From contig CANHQP010000003.1 of assembly GCA_947462925.1 (NCBI GenBank), positions 1 through 64,000 of the forward strand: DNA of 64,000 nucleotides, written 5' to 3'. The notes beneath the pieces were generated by a model. That model was not told the DNA's origin. It worked only from the letters and a program-made list of their open reading frames with translations, and made no database searches. This DNA comes from Flavobacteriia bacterium. GTDB taxonomy: Bacteria > Bacteroidota > Bacteroidia > Flavobacteriales_D > Crocinitomicaceae. How positions within the stretch are numbered: position 1 is the first letter of the stretch; the number at the start of each line of letters is the position of its first letter. The position numbers and the translations under genes were made by a program. Of the stretch, positions 33,371 to 44,441 are shown in pieces.

Positions 33371-34234
33371 TCATCGAACATCAGTAACAAAAATATCGTA
33401 AAATAGACTCTCACCTGGTTTTACAATATCGACTAAACCTTTGTCTCCATAAGCTTCAGAAGCTGGAACTAGGATCCAAATTTTATCTGCTCTTTTAGCA
33501 GAAATTAACGCTTTTTTTAAACCTTTAACAATTCCAAAATCAGAAAATTTGAGTGCATAAGGCTGATTTCTACGATAGCTAATGTCGTATTTTGGATTAG
33601 ATTGAGTACCAACCATGTAATGAAACTCTACTGTATTTTCTAACGTTGCTCGCAATTTGTTTGATTGATTTTCTTCTAGCAACCAAACTTTCGTTCCATC
33701 AATAATTCTTGTTGGTGAAATTACATCTAAAACCCTTACATGAATAATGTTAACTGCATTTGGTGGTATAAGTCCTTTGACACCATCTTTACCTCTAGCC
33801 ATGTTACTTGGTAAAACAATTTCAACAAAATCACCGACTCTCAATTTTTTAAATGCAATATCCCATCCTTTTGTTTGCATCCCATATCCAACAAGGAATG
33901 GCAACCAATCACGTTTCAATAATTCATTTCCATCAACCAAAGTTCCATCGGTTAATCGAACGTCATAATTGATTTTGACAACTTGACCGTCTATCAATTT
34001 TGATCCCTGACCTTGCTCAAACCACTTTATCTCAATTCCAGTTTTATCTTCTTCAGAAGTAATCAGTTTGGTTGGCTTCAAACTTTCTTTAGCATCAGAA
34101 ATTATTTGAACGTGAGTATTTTTCTTATTCTTGCCGTTTTCATTTTTGGATACTGGATCTTTTTTAATTCCTTCTGTATCACATGAAAAAACAACTAAGC
34201 TGATACTTAAAATGACTGTAATTTTTGCAAACAT
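33371..34234 (-). CDS. FKBP-type peptidyl-prolyl isomerase lipoprotein, two FKBP-like domains
   Basis: 287 residues. The lipoprotein signal has lipobox VVFSC. The first FKBP domain (about residues 65-165) has the landmarks GQVVKINYDVRLTDGTLVD, a KLRVGDFVEIVLPS core and LIPPNAVNIIHVRVLDV. The second, C-terminal domain (about 180-287) is more divergent but keeps VEFHYMVG, LISAKRADKIWILVP and AYG. It probably assists folding of exported proteins at the periplasmic face. It starts 3 nt after the neighbouring FKBP gene, in an operon with that gene and nrnA. Confidence 0.85.
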   Translation of the reverse strand: MFAKITVILSISLVVFSCDTEGIKKDPVSKNENGKNKKNTHVQIISDAKESLKPTKLITSEEDKTGIEIKWFEQGQGSKLIDGQVVKINYDVRLTDGTLVDGNELLKRDWLPFLVGYGMQTKGWDIAFKKLRVGDFVEIVLPSNMARGKDGVKGLIPPNAVNIIHVRVLDVISPTRIIDGTKVWLLEENQSNKLRATLENTVEFHYMVGTQSNPKYDISYRRNQPYALKFSDFGIVKGLKKALISAKRADKIWILVPASEAYGDKGLVDIVKPGESLFYDIFVTDVR

Positions 34235-34236
34235 AT

Positions 34237-34761
34237 TTAACTTTTTCTCAATGAAACTAATTCTAAATCCACTACTAAGGTAGTCAATGGTGGTATTTTA
34301 TCAAAATCTCCTACAAGACCGTGTCCCAGGTGACTTGGAATTATTAATTTTATTTTATCACCAACGTGCATAAATTTGATTCCTTCCTGAACACCTGTTT
34401 CGATTTCACTTTTATCAATTTTGAAACTTTCTGTTTCCAAGCCTTCTGTTTTATAACAAATTGTGCCGTCTAATTTGGTGATTTCAAATTTAACTTCTGC
34501 TGTCATTCCACTTTCTGCAAGCGGACCTGATCCTTTTTGATAAATATAGTATCTTAATCCAGAGCCCGTTTCAGTAATTTTCCAGTCTTTTTTTCTCTGT
34601 AGAAAAATTTTGATGTCAATGTCCTCTTCAATCGCCAAGTCCTTACTAAAATCAGAGGATTTTTGAGCTGTCCAATCTACTTCAATCTTCTTTTTAGGTT
34701 GTTCAGTACACCCTATAAAAAATAAAATCAGCGCAGTAAAAAATACAAATTTTGATTTCAT
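34237..34761 (-). CDS. FKBP-type peptidyl-prolyl isomerase lipoprotein, GldI-like
   Basis: 174 residues with lipobox LFFIGC and one FKBP domain (about 70-172: TAEVKFEITKLDGTICY, GIKFMHVGDKIKLIIPSHLG, PPLTTLVVDLELV). In Flavobacterium johnsoniae the gliding-motility lipoprotein GldI is an FKBP of similar size and also sits near an nrnA-like gene. The similarity here is in fold, size and location, so GldI-like is a moderate-confidence inference. It lies 2 nt downstream of nrnA. Confidence 0.8.
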   Translation of the reverse strand: MKSKFVFFTALILFFIGCTEQPKKKIEVDWTAQKSSDFSKDLAIEEDIDIKIFLQRKKDWKITETGSGLRYYIYQKGSGPLAESGMTAEVKFEITKLDGTICYKTEGLETESFKIDKSEIETGVQEGIKFMHVGDKIKLIIPSHLGHGLVGDFDKIPPLTTLVVDLELVSLRKS

Positions 34762-34762
34762 T

Positions 34763-35770
34763 TTACATCGGTTTTATATATTTCGAAACAACTTGTTTGA
34801 ACAATAGTATTGCCTCCTCGAGCGAACCGTCAAATCTGCCACCAGATGCATTTGCATGGCCTCCACCTGAAAAATGATTTGAAGCCAATTCATTGATTGG
34901 ATTCTCCTTTCCTTTCGAACGAAAACTTATTTTAACATAATCATCTGCTTCTGTAAACAAAGCCGCTGCTCTCATTCCTTGAATAGACAAGGCTACATTT
35001 ACCAATCCTTCAGTATCCCCTTTTTGATGGTTAAATCGCTTTAACTCTGCTTTGGTTAGCGATATAATTGCAACTTGATTTTCAGGTAAAATCTCAAGTT
35101 TTTCAGAACATGCATATCCTCTTAATCTCAACCTATCAAGTGTATTTGTATCGAAAACATTTTCGTGAATTTCATAATGCTTTACACCAATTTCAATCAA
35201 AGATGCTAAAATGTGATGTGTTCTAACTTGAACTGAGGGAAATCGAAAAGAACCAGTATCAGTCATGATTCCCAAATAAAGTGCAGTACCTATTTTTGAA
35301 TTTAGTAAATCTTTATTGTCAGAAAATTCAATTACATCATAAATAATTTGACTCGTTGAACAAATTGTTGGATCAGAAAATGTTATTTCCGCAAATGTAG
35401 CAGGATTTAAATGATGGTCAATCATGATTTTTTTTGCATTCGACTGATCAATTAAAGGCTGCATCTCCTTACCAACTCTACTTGTATCATTATAATCCAA
35501 ACAAAAAATCAAATCGGCTTCCTGAAGTTTTTCGATAACTAATTTCTCATTTTGTTCTAAACTCAAAATTTCACTTGCTCTAGGTAACCACAATAGAAAA
35601 TCTGGTGCGGCATCAGGATGACAGATTATTGCTTCCTTTCCCAATGAATTACAGAATTCTAACATGGCAACACTGCTCCCAATTGAATCTCCATCAGGAG
35701 ATTTATGCGATGTGATCACGATTTGCTTTGCTTCTCTTATTGTATTTACTATCTGTTTGTAAATGTTCAT
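34763..35770 (-). CDS. nrnA: Bifunctional oligoribonuclease / PAP phosphatase NrnA (DHH family)
   Basis: Degrades nano-RNA, and in relatives dephosphorylates 3'-phosphoadenosine 5'-phosphate. 335 residues. DHH-domain motifs are ITSHKSPDGDSIGSSVAM (DxD), FCLDYND, the DHH in IMIDHHLNPATF, and MTDTGSF. The DHHA1 domain ends with GGGHANASGGRF. All metal ligands are present. First gene of a three-gene operon with two FKBP lipoproteins. A -7 box TAACTTTG lies at 35820-35827. Confidence 0.92.
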   Translation of the reverse strand: MNIYKQIVNTIREAKQIVITSHKSPDGDSIGSSVAMLEFCNSLGKEAIICHPDAAPDFLLWLPRASEILSLEQNEKLVIEKLQEADLIFCLDYNDTSRVGKEMQPLIDQSNAKKIMIDHHLNPATFAEITFSDPTICSTSQIIYDVIEFSDNKDLLNSKIGTALYLGIMTDTGSFRFPSVQVRTHHILASLIEIGVKHYEIHENVFDTNTLDRLRLRGYACSEKLEILPENQVAIISLTKAELKRFNHQKGDTEGLVNVALSIQGMRAAALFTEADDYVKISFRSKGKENPINELASNHFSGGGHANASGGRFDGSLEEAILLFKQVVSKYIKPM

Positions 35771-35819
35771 TGAAATGATTCTCCCTTGTTACGTATTTAT
35801 AAATAACCTAAAACTAGGA

Positions 35820-35827
35820 CAAAGTTA
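35820..35827 (-). promoter_or_regulatory. -7 promoter box of the nrnA operon
   Basis: TAACTTTG on the minus strand, a full TAnnTTTG match, 49 nt upstream of the nrnA ATG. A divergent box for the plus-strand gene lies 24 bp away. Confidence 0.45.
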
Positions 35828-35850
35828 CGAAGGTTTTGTCATTGATATCC

Positions 35851-35858
35851 TAAATTTG
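35851..35858 (+). promoter_or_regulatory. -7 promoter box of the SKYDA-repeat gene
   Basis: TAAATTTG matches TAnnTTTG, 32 nt upstream of the ATG at 35891. Confidence 0.4.
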
Positions 35859-35890
35859 TATTTTTACGCAAACATCCAAATTTCAAAAAA

Positions 35891-36229
35891 ATGAAAAAAT
35901 TATTTCTTTTAGGTCTTTTATCGCTCGGCTTTTCTTTGACTTCTGAGGCTCAACAAGTTTTTTCTTGTAGTTCAAAGTATGACGCTGATGTAAAAGTATA
36001 CGTCGCAAGTTCGAAATATGATGCCGATTTAGTGGTATATAAATGTACTTCTAAATATGATGCTGTTGAAAACAAAGGTCTTTGGTTTTTTACAGAAAGT
36101 AAATACGACGCTAAAAAGAAAATCTTCTTTGTAGACAGCAAATATGACGCTGACATAATTATTTTCTTTGCAGACAGTAAGTATGATGCAGGTTGGAGAA
36201 ACAATGCTAAAATGGCAAAAATGTATTAG
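35891..36229 (+). CDS. Small secreted SKYDA-repeat protein (DUF6150-like)
   Basis: 112 residues. Signal peptide of about 20 residues (LLSLGFSLTSEA), then six repeats of SKYDA beginning at residues 28, 41, 54, 70, 83 and 96. Spacings are 13, 13, 16, 13 and 13 residues. Each repeat is followed by a beta strand such as VKVYV, LVVYK or IIIFF. The pattern resembles the small repeat family I remember as DUF6150, for which a deeply knotted beta fold has been predicted. That link is from memory and was not tested. The gene is the only plus-strand gene in a long minus-strand stretch and is divergent from nrnA. Function unknown. Confidence 0.8.
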   Translation: MKKLFLLGLLSLGFSLTSEAQQVFSCSSKYDADVKVYVASSKYDADLVVYKCTSKYDAVENKGLWFFTESKYDAKKKIFFVDSKYDADIIIFFADSKYDAGWRNNAKMAKMY

Positions 36230-36406
36230 TCAAAAATAATAATTGTACTAGCTGAATAATTTTTTGAAATAAATTATTCAGCTTTTTTTTTATGCAACTT
36301 CTGATTTAAGCCATTTCTTGTCAACTGCGAACTAAAATATTTGTCAATTAAAAAGGGCCGATTTGATTATTTTATCCACGGGAGAAAAAAATATTGAAAA
36401 CAAAAA

Positions 36407-36430
36407 AGCTACTCCAATATTGAAGTAGCT
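36407..36430 (-). terminator. Intrinsic terminator after dapA
   Basis: Stem AGCTACT / AGTAGCT with a 10-nt loop containing AATATT, preceded by an A run. It lies 19 nt beyond the dapA stop. Confidence 0.75.
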
Positions 36431-36448
36431 CATACTTAAAAAAAACAA

Positions 36449-37324
36449 TTATCCTAAAATCCTTTTCGTTTCAAGAGCAATTCTTGCTGCCAAGGATGAA
36501 GAAACCGGTATCAAGGGTCTGCGCATTGACTGATTCATCAATTTTCTTATTTCTAAAGCAACTTTCACTCCTCCAGGATTTCCTTCTTCAAAAAACATGC
36601 GTGTTATTGGTAACAAATCATAGTGTAATTCTCTGGCGTATGCCAAATCTCCTCTCAATGAAGCACTAACCATTGCTGAGAATTTTTCAGGAAATGAGTT
36701 TGCCACAACAGAAATTACTCCATCAGCACCAGCAGCGATTAATGGCATCGTAATCGCATCATCACCAGACAAAACGCCAAAACCATCAGGTCTGCATCTA
36801 ATAATTTCCATTATTTGATCGAAATTCCCAGAAGCTTCTTTCATCGCAACAATAGATGGGATCTCAGCCAATCTTAAAGTTGTTTCTGCAAGCACATTTG
36901 ACCCAGTTCTTCCAGGGACATTATATAAAATAATTGGCAAATCTGTTGATTCTGCAAGGTATTTATAATGCTGGTAAATTCCTTCTTGAGTAGGCTTATT
37001 ATAATAAGGCGAAACTGATAAAATTCCATCAACTCCCTTTGGAATTTTTGAAATAGATTCAGCAACTTTAATTGTATCATTTCCTCCAGCTCCAAAAACT
37101 ATTGGTAATTTTCCACTATTTACTTCTAATACAGTGTCAAGAATTTTACTTTTTTCATCAGAACTAAGCGTTGGTGATTCCCCGGTAGTACCTTGCACAA
37201 CCAAAAAATCTGTTCCGCCATCAATTTGCAATTGAACTAACTTCTTTAATCCTTCAAAATCAATTGAAAAATCTGAATTAAAAGGAGTAACTAATGCAAC
37301 CCCAGTACCTTTAAAAATATTCAT
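36449..37324 (-). CDS. dapA: 4-hydroxy-tetrahydrodipicolinate synthase
   Basis: First committed step of lysine and diaminopimelate synthesis: condensation of pyruvate and aspartate semialdehyde. About 291 residues. GTGVALVTPF at the N-terminus, VQGTTGESPTL, VSPYYNKPTQEG and the catalytic Tyr in ILYNVPGRTG are present. The Schiff-base Lys is in VAMKEASGN and GVISVVAN follows. I use the ATG at 37324, which matches the family N-terminus and has GGGAG just upstream; another ATG at 37333 is in frame. A -7 box TAATTTTG lies at 37347-37354. Single gene with own terminator. Confidence 0.95.
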   Translation of the reverse strand: MNIFKGTGVALVTPFNSDFSIDFEGLKKLVQLQIDGGTDFLVVQGTTGESPTLSSDEKSKILDTVLEVNSGKLPIVFGAGGNDTIKVAESISKIPKGVDGILSVSPYYNKPTQEGIYQHYKYLAESTDLPIILYNVPGRTGSNVLAETTLRLAEIPSIVAMKEASGNFDQIMEIIRCRPDGFGVLSGDDAITMPLIAAGADGVISVVANSFPEKFSAMVSASLRGDLAYARELHYDLLPITRMFFEEGNPGGVKVALEIRKLMNQSMRRPLIPVSSSLAARIALETKRILG

Positions 37325-37346
37325 AACTCCCATTTATTAGTTATGC

Positions 37347-37354
37347 AAAATTAA
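37347..37354 (-). promoter_or_regulatory. -7 promoter box of dapA
   Basis: TAATTTTG on the minus strand, a TAnnTTTG match, 22 nt upstream of the preferred ATG. Confidence 0.4.
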
Positions 37355-37497
37355 GCAAAAATGGCTTCTTAATGTTTATTTTCTCAAGAAGAAATATCGG
37401 TTCAATTTAATTTTAATCAATTGATTTAAAACAAAAATTCGAATATCATCAAATCATAATATTCAGATATCCAAATAAGACTGTAATAATGGATTTA

Positions 37498-40384
<2,887 letters not shown>

Positions 40385-40415
40385 GCTTATTTTTTAATAC
40401 AAAAGTCCATAAAAA

Positions 40416-40439
40416 AAGCCGATTCTATTGAATCGGCTT
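40416..40439 (-). terminator. Intrinsic terminator after the 1125-residue cargo gene
   Basis: Perfect 10-bp stem (AAGCCGATTC / GAATCGGCTT) with a TATT loop and an A run before it. It resembles the terminator at 44399, which ends the paralogous gene. Confidence 0.85.
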
Positions 40440-40457
40440 ATATAAATTTAAGAATAA

Positions 40458-43400
40458 TTATTTTCTAATCAAATGGAAGAAACCTTGTCTAGTTAAATCC
40501 TTGTTATTGACTGTTACTGCAGTGACAGTATAAAAATAAACTCCTTCCGAAGCTTCATTTCCATTTACTTTTCCATCCCACGAACCAAACACTGTATCAT
40601 ATTCATACATTAAGTCACCCCAACGATTGAAAATTTGACATTTAAATGTTTTAAATCCGTCAGGTTGTTGTAATGATGTAAACACTGGATTGTCTCCATT
40701 TCCATCTGGTGTAAATACATTTGGAAAATCTATCACACAAACATCTGTTAACACAAATGCTGAATCGGTATATGATCCACATTGATTTGAACCAGTTAAA
40801 TAGTAATACCCTTGTGTAGATGTAGCAATTTGAGGACCTGTTTGACCTGTACTCCAAACATAATTATCAATAAATCCTATATCGAATGAAGTCAAATTGA
40901 TTGGTTCTCCAATACATGTTTCACCATCCTCAATACTTAACCAAGGATAAGGAGTAAACATAATTTGAACCGTATCTACATCTGAACAAACATTTTGATC
41001 AAAAATAAAAGTATATGTTCCATATTCAGTTATTGTAACACTGGTTTGCAGAGAATCTCCATTTGAAAAAACAGGAGGAGTAGCATTTAATGGTCCTCCA
41101 ATTGTAGACCATGTTCCCTCTGGATATCCTGAATTAATAACTAATCCAATAGAATCTCCACAAACATCAGGATAATCAAATAAAGTTACCCCAGGAATAA
41201 TTGACAAATTAGCTGTAACAGACAATGTTCCACAAGCATTTGTTCCAGTTAATGTATATTGTCCTGCAGTTGTAGCAGTAAGAGAATTACCTGTTTGACC
41301 TGTATTCCAAGTATAAGTATCAACAAATCCTGTATCGACAGCTGTAAAAGTATGAGGTACATCAAAACAAGTTGACGCATCACTTATGGTAAACCAAGGT
41401 TGAGGAGTAAATACAATATCTACTGTATCTGTATCATTACAACCAGATTCAGTATAAGTGAAAACATAAGTTCCATAATCCGCGATATTTGCACTTGTTT
41501 GCAAACCTGTTGGATTAGAGAAAACTACGGGATTATTTCCTGGTGCAGATAAAACTGCCCAAGTACCATTTGGATAACCTGTATTTAATACCATACCAAT
41601 CGAATCGCCACAGATATCTGCATAATTAAACAAATTTGTCTCCGGCTGGGTTACAATCGTAAAAGTGGTATCTCTTACGCATCCCAAAACTGTTGTGTAA
41701 CTTGCTGTATAAGTCCCTTCGGCCAAGTTCGCTTCAAATAAAGTATCTAATGCTGGATTCGTTAATCCCCAATGGTATTCTGCTACAACCGAAGAGTCAG
41801 CAAAGTACAAATATTCAGTTTCATTAGGACAATTAAAAAAGTCAGATGAAAAATTGAAATTAGGTGAATCTACAATATTAATGATGGCAGTGTCTTTATT
41901 TGTACATGAAGTATCTGAATATACCAGATGATATAATCCTGGAACTGGAAAATTAAATGTAGTGTTTACATTATCTGCTTGAAATGTTGGTGTTCCAGGA
42001 CTGTTATAAAAACTCCATTGACCATCATTTGTTCCAGTGCTTAGCGTGGAGGTATAAAAGTATTGACAAATTTCAGCCGGTAATACTAAATTGATTGGCT
42101 GCTTAACTGTCACCGCCACAGTTGTATCGTAAAAGCATCCAAAATTATCCTCAACCACATATGTATAATTGTAAGTTCCTGGTCCAGGAGGTTGAACTAC
42201 AATCAAAGTATCATTCATTCCAGAAACGATTGAAGGATCATTCATCCAATATTCGTCTACAATTGTATTTTGATATGTTTCATTATTAGGGAACAAGCTA
42301 GAATTGAAATTTAAACCCCATTCGAAAATATAACCATCGTCAATCCCTTGATTGTCTTGCACATGAACCGTCCAGTCACCATTTAAAGGACACCCAACAA
42401 AATCTGCAAATGATGTTGTAGGGAGATAAACCCCATTTGGATTCATTGAATTTCCTACGGTTGTTGTTGGTGACGCAGTTGTTGGAACGGTATTTCCACC
42501 TGCATATTCTGTTTGCATTGATCCCCAAGTATTATTGACTGATGAAAAACAATATTCCCAGCCTATTCCTGGAGTTCCATTTCCATTGTCATTGGCTGAT
42601 CCTAAATAGGTCCCTCCACCTCCAAAACCACCAGCAAGAGGCCCTGCTCCAGTATATGAATTGGCAAGCCAAACTTGTGTTCCGTCAGGACAGGTCAACC
42701 AAATTTCTAAATCTCCCAAATATGAATGTTCCATTGTAATACAAATCTCTTGTAAGTCTCCTGCATCCGCAAAAGTAGAACCTTGTGGAAAATCAGTCAT
42801 TGTAATTGTGGTGGTATATTGCTGACCATTTCCGTCTGGCAAATATGTTAGTCCTGCCACTACTCCTCCCAAAATAAAAGATCCATCTGGAAATTCAACG
42901 CCAACTGTATCTGTAGCTGTTGTTCCACCTACTAGCTGGGTAGTTTCATTTATACAAATTATAGGATCAACGGGTCCAGTGCCTGCAAATGAAGGTAATT
43001 GACTGACGCGGATTTTACTAAATGTTTGCACTAACTGTGGAAACACGTCTGTCATCTTTAATGTAACATAAAATCCATTTCTGGTCTGTGGTACAAAATA
43101 CACAGTATCATTGTTTACATTCAGCGGCCCAGAGCCAGTAATATTCCAATCGTAGGTAATATTCGTCAAGGTCTGAGGATATCCAATACCTGTAGCTGTT
43201 GAGGAATAAGGAAATATTGGCTTAGCAACCAACATTATTGTGTCATATAAACAAACATCGACATAACCTGTATCAATTGGATTCATGACATTTATTGAAC
43301 CACCATTTACAAATGCCTCCATGTGAGGATAAAATGGTTGAGCTGGATTTCCACAAGTTATTCCTGCTCCCCAACCAGTTCCCTCATTCGCACCATCTGA

Positions 43401-43835
43401 ATGAAAAACAAAAGTTAAACATCCTGAAGGATTATTTTCAAATGATGCTCCGTATGAACCACCAGTAGCATTTACACCCGTATTTAATGCAGTCAATAAA
43501 GGCGCAGAAGTATTCGGTCCATCAAAAATATACAGGGTATCTGATGGATTAATATCAAAAGTAAATCCAATATTTGTTGCAAAAGTTACAGATACCTTTG
43601 GCCATGTTGTTTGATTCGTAATATCAGGGCAAATAGTAATTGTATCTGCTGAATTGGCTGAATAATTTCCCGCAGCCCCATTATCGAAAAAATTTATTGC
43701 GCCACCATCCTGATAATTTGAGCATGGTATCGGATTTGTTGGCCCAAAATCTGGATCAGTAATATTAATTGATTGTCCAAATGCTGCAGTTCCTGCTGAA
43801 AGTGCAACCAAAATGGAAAACATTATTTTTTTCAT
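40458..43835 (-). CDS. Giant CUB/P-domain surface protein with T9SS type B sorting domain
   Basis: 1125 residues. Signal peptide ends at TAAFGQ. A CUB-like domain follows (about 25-160; DTLYIFDGPNTSAPL, GCLTFVFHSDG). Next are an Ig-like segment and a proprotein-convertase P-domain (about 320-535; ICITMEHSYLGDLEIWLTCP, FVGCPLNGDWTVHVQDN). Then come PKD-like segments and two copies of a ~155-residue module starting near LF(N/D)Y(A/P)D(I/V)CGDSIG. The type B sorting domain opens CVIDFPNVFTPDGNGDN, with IFNRWGDLMYEYD and GFFHLIRK. It is a paralogue of the neighbouring 970-residue protein. A small secreted-protein gene lies 77 nt upstream. Ligand and role (adhesion, gliding or polymer binding) are unknown. 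Confidence 0.92.
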   Translation of the reverse strand: MKKIMFSILVALSAGTAAFGQSINITDPDFGPTNPIPCSNYQDGGAINFFDNGAAGNYSANSADTITICPDITNQTTWPKVSVTFATNIGFTFDINPSDTLYIFDGPNTSAPLLTALNTGVNATGGSYGASFENNPSGCLTFVFHSDGANEGTGWGAGITCGNPAQPFYPHMEAFVNGGSINVMNPIDTGYVDVCLYDTIMLVAKPIFPYSSTATGIGYPQTLTNITYDWNITGSGPLNVNNDTVYFVPQTRNGFYVTLKMTDVFPQLVQTFSKIRVSQLPSFAGTGPVDPIICINETTQLVGGTTATDTVGVEFPDGSFILGGVVAGLTYLPDGNGQQYTTTITMTDFPQGSTFADAGDLQEICITMEHSYLGDLEIWLTCPDGTQVWLANSYTGAGPLAGGFGGGGTYLGSANDNGNGTPGIGWEYCFSSVNNTWGSMQTEYAGGNTVPTTASPTTTVGNSMNPNGVYLPTTSFADFVGCPLNGDWTVHVQDNQGIDDGYIFEWGLNFNSSLFPNNETYQNTIVDEYWMNDPSIVSGMNDTLIVVQPPGPGTYNYTYVVEDNFGCFYDTTVAVTVKQPINLVLPAEICQYFYTSTLSTGTNDGQWSFYNSPGTPTFQADNVNTTFNFPVPGLYHLVYSDTSCTNKDTAIINIVDSPNFNFSSDFFNCPNETEYLYFADSSVVAEYHWGLTNPALDTLFEANLAEGTYTASYTTVLGCVRDTTFTIVTQPETNLFNYADICGDSIGMVLNTGYPNGTWAVLSAPGNNPVVFSNPTGLQTSANIADYGTYVFTYTESGCNDTDTVDIVFTPQPWFTISDASTCFDVPHTFTAVDTGFVDTYTWNTGQTGNSLTATTAGQYTLTGTNACGTLSVTANLSIIPGVTLFDYPDVCGDSIGLVINSGYPEGTWSTIGGPLNATPPVFSNGDSLQTSVTITEYGTYTFIFDQNVCSDVDTVQIMFTPYPWLSIEDGETCIGEPINLTSFDIGFIDNYVWSTGQTGPQIATSTQGYYYLTGSNQCGSYTDSAFVLTDVCVIDFPNVFTPDGNGDNPVFTSLQQPDGFKTFKCQIFNRWGDLMYEYDTVFGSWDGKVNGNEASEGVYFYTVTAVTVNNKDLTRQGFFHLIRK

Positions 43836-43912
43836 AGCGTGTATTTTTTTAATCTATGATTTTGATATTCCAAAGAATACGCAGTTTTCTTCGGAATTCA
43901 TATTCAAGTTAG

Positions 43913-44290
43913 TTATTTGTTAAGGATAGTTGGATCAAGAAAAATTCTCGGTTGAATAACTACCATTTTAGTAGTTCCCTTGATCTTAAAGTATTGATAT
44001 CTATCTAAAATTTCTTTACCAATACTTAAATAGGTATGTTGTTTCTCAAGGTTCAATTTAATTTCTCCATCAAAAACGATATCTTTTCCCTTTTCAGTAG
44101 GTATTTCTGAAATGAACATCCCCCTATTCAGGGCATTAATTTCAAATTGGTACTCCGCAGGATTTTCTGCAATCATCTTTTTAATCTCTGATTTTTTGTA
44201 TTTCTCAAGCAGTCTAGAATCAATTTCTTGGGCTTCTAAATTAGACCCAATCATTAAAATTAATGAAGTGGCTAAGAGTAGTTTTTTCAT
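43913..44290 (-). CDS. Small secreted protein paired with type B cargo gene (copy 1)
   Basis: 125 residues. Signal peptide MKKLLLATSLILMIGSNLEA. The mature part has a charged helix (LEKYKKSEIKKMIAENP) followed by beta segments ending in YQYFKIKGTTKMVVI. The last part resembles the 118-residue protein at 47359 (TQYFKIEGSDQILAV), with a similar spacing back to an F-x-G-x-I/V motif, so I regard them as likely distant homologues. It precedes the 1125-residue cargo gene by 77 nt in the same orientation. Function unknown. Confidence 0.75.
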   Translation of the reverse strand: MKKLLLATSLILMIGSNLEAQEIDSRLLEKYKKSEIKKMIAENPAEYQFEINALNRGMFISEIPTEKGKDIVFDGEIKLNLEKQHTYLSIGKEILDRYQYFKIKGTTKMVVIQPRIFLDPTILNK

Positions 44291-44398
44291 GAATTTAGTT
44301 TATTTTTTTGTGTAGACGAAGGTAAGAATAAATTAGTTGCAATTCACCTAATTTTTAATTTCTCATTTAAAATGAATAAACAAATGCACTGCAAACAA

Positions 44399-44426
44399 AA
44401 AAGTCGGTTCAATTGAACCGACTTTT
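44399..44426 (-). terminator. Intrinsic terminator after the 970-residue cargo gene
   Basis: Perfect 12-bp stem (AAAAGTCGGTTC / GAACCGACTTTT) with an AATT loop. Confidence 0.88.
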
Positions 44427-44441
44427 TGAAAGATCTTTTTA

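Noticed and set aside
35891-36229. Possible CRISPR-like or satellite DNA from the SKYDA repeats
   Set aside because: The repeat is conserved at protein level with variable codons, and the frame has a signal peptide, so it is a coding repeat.
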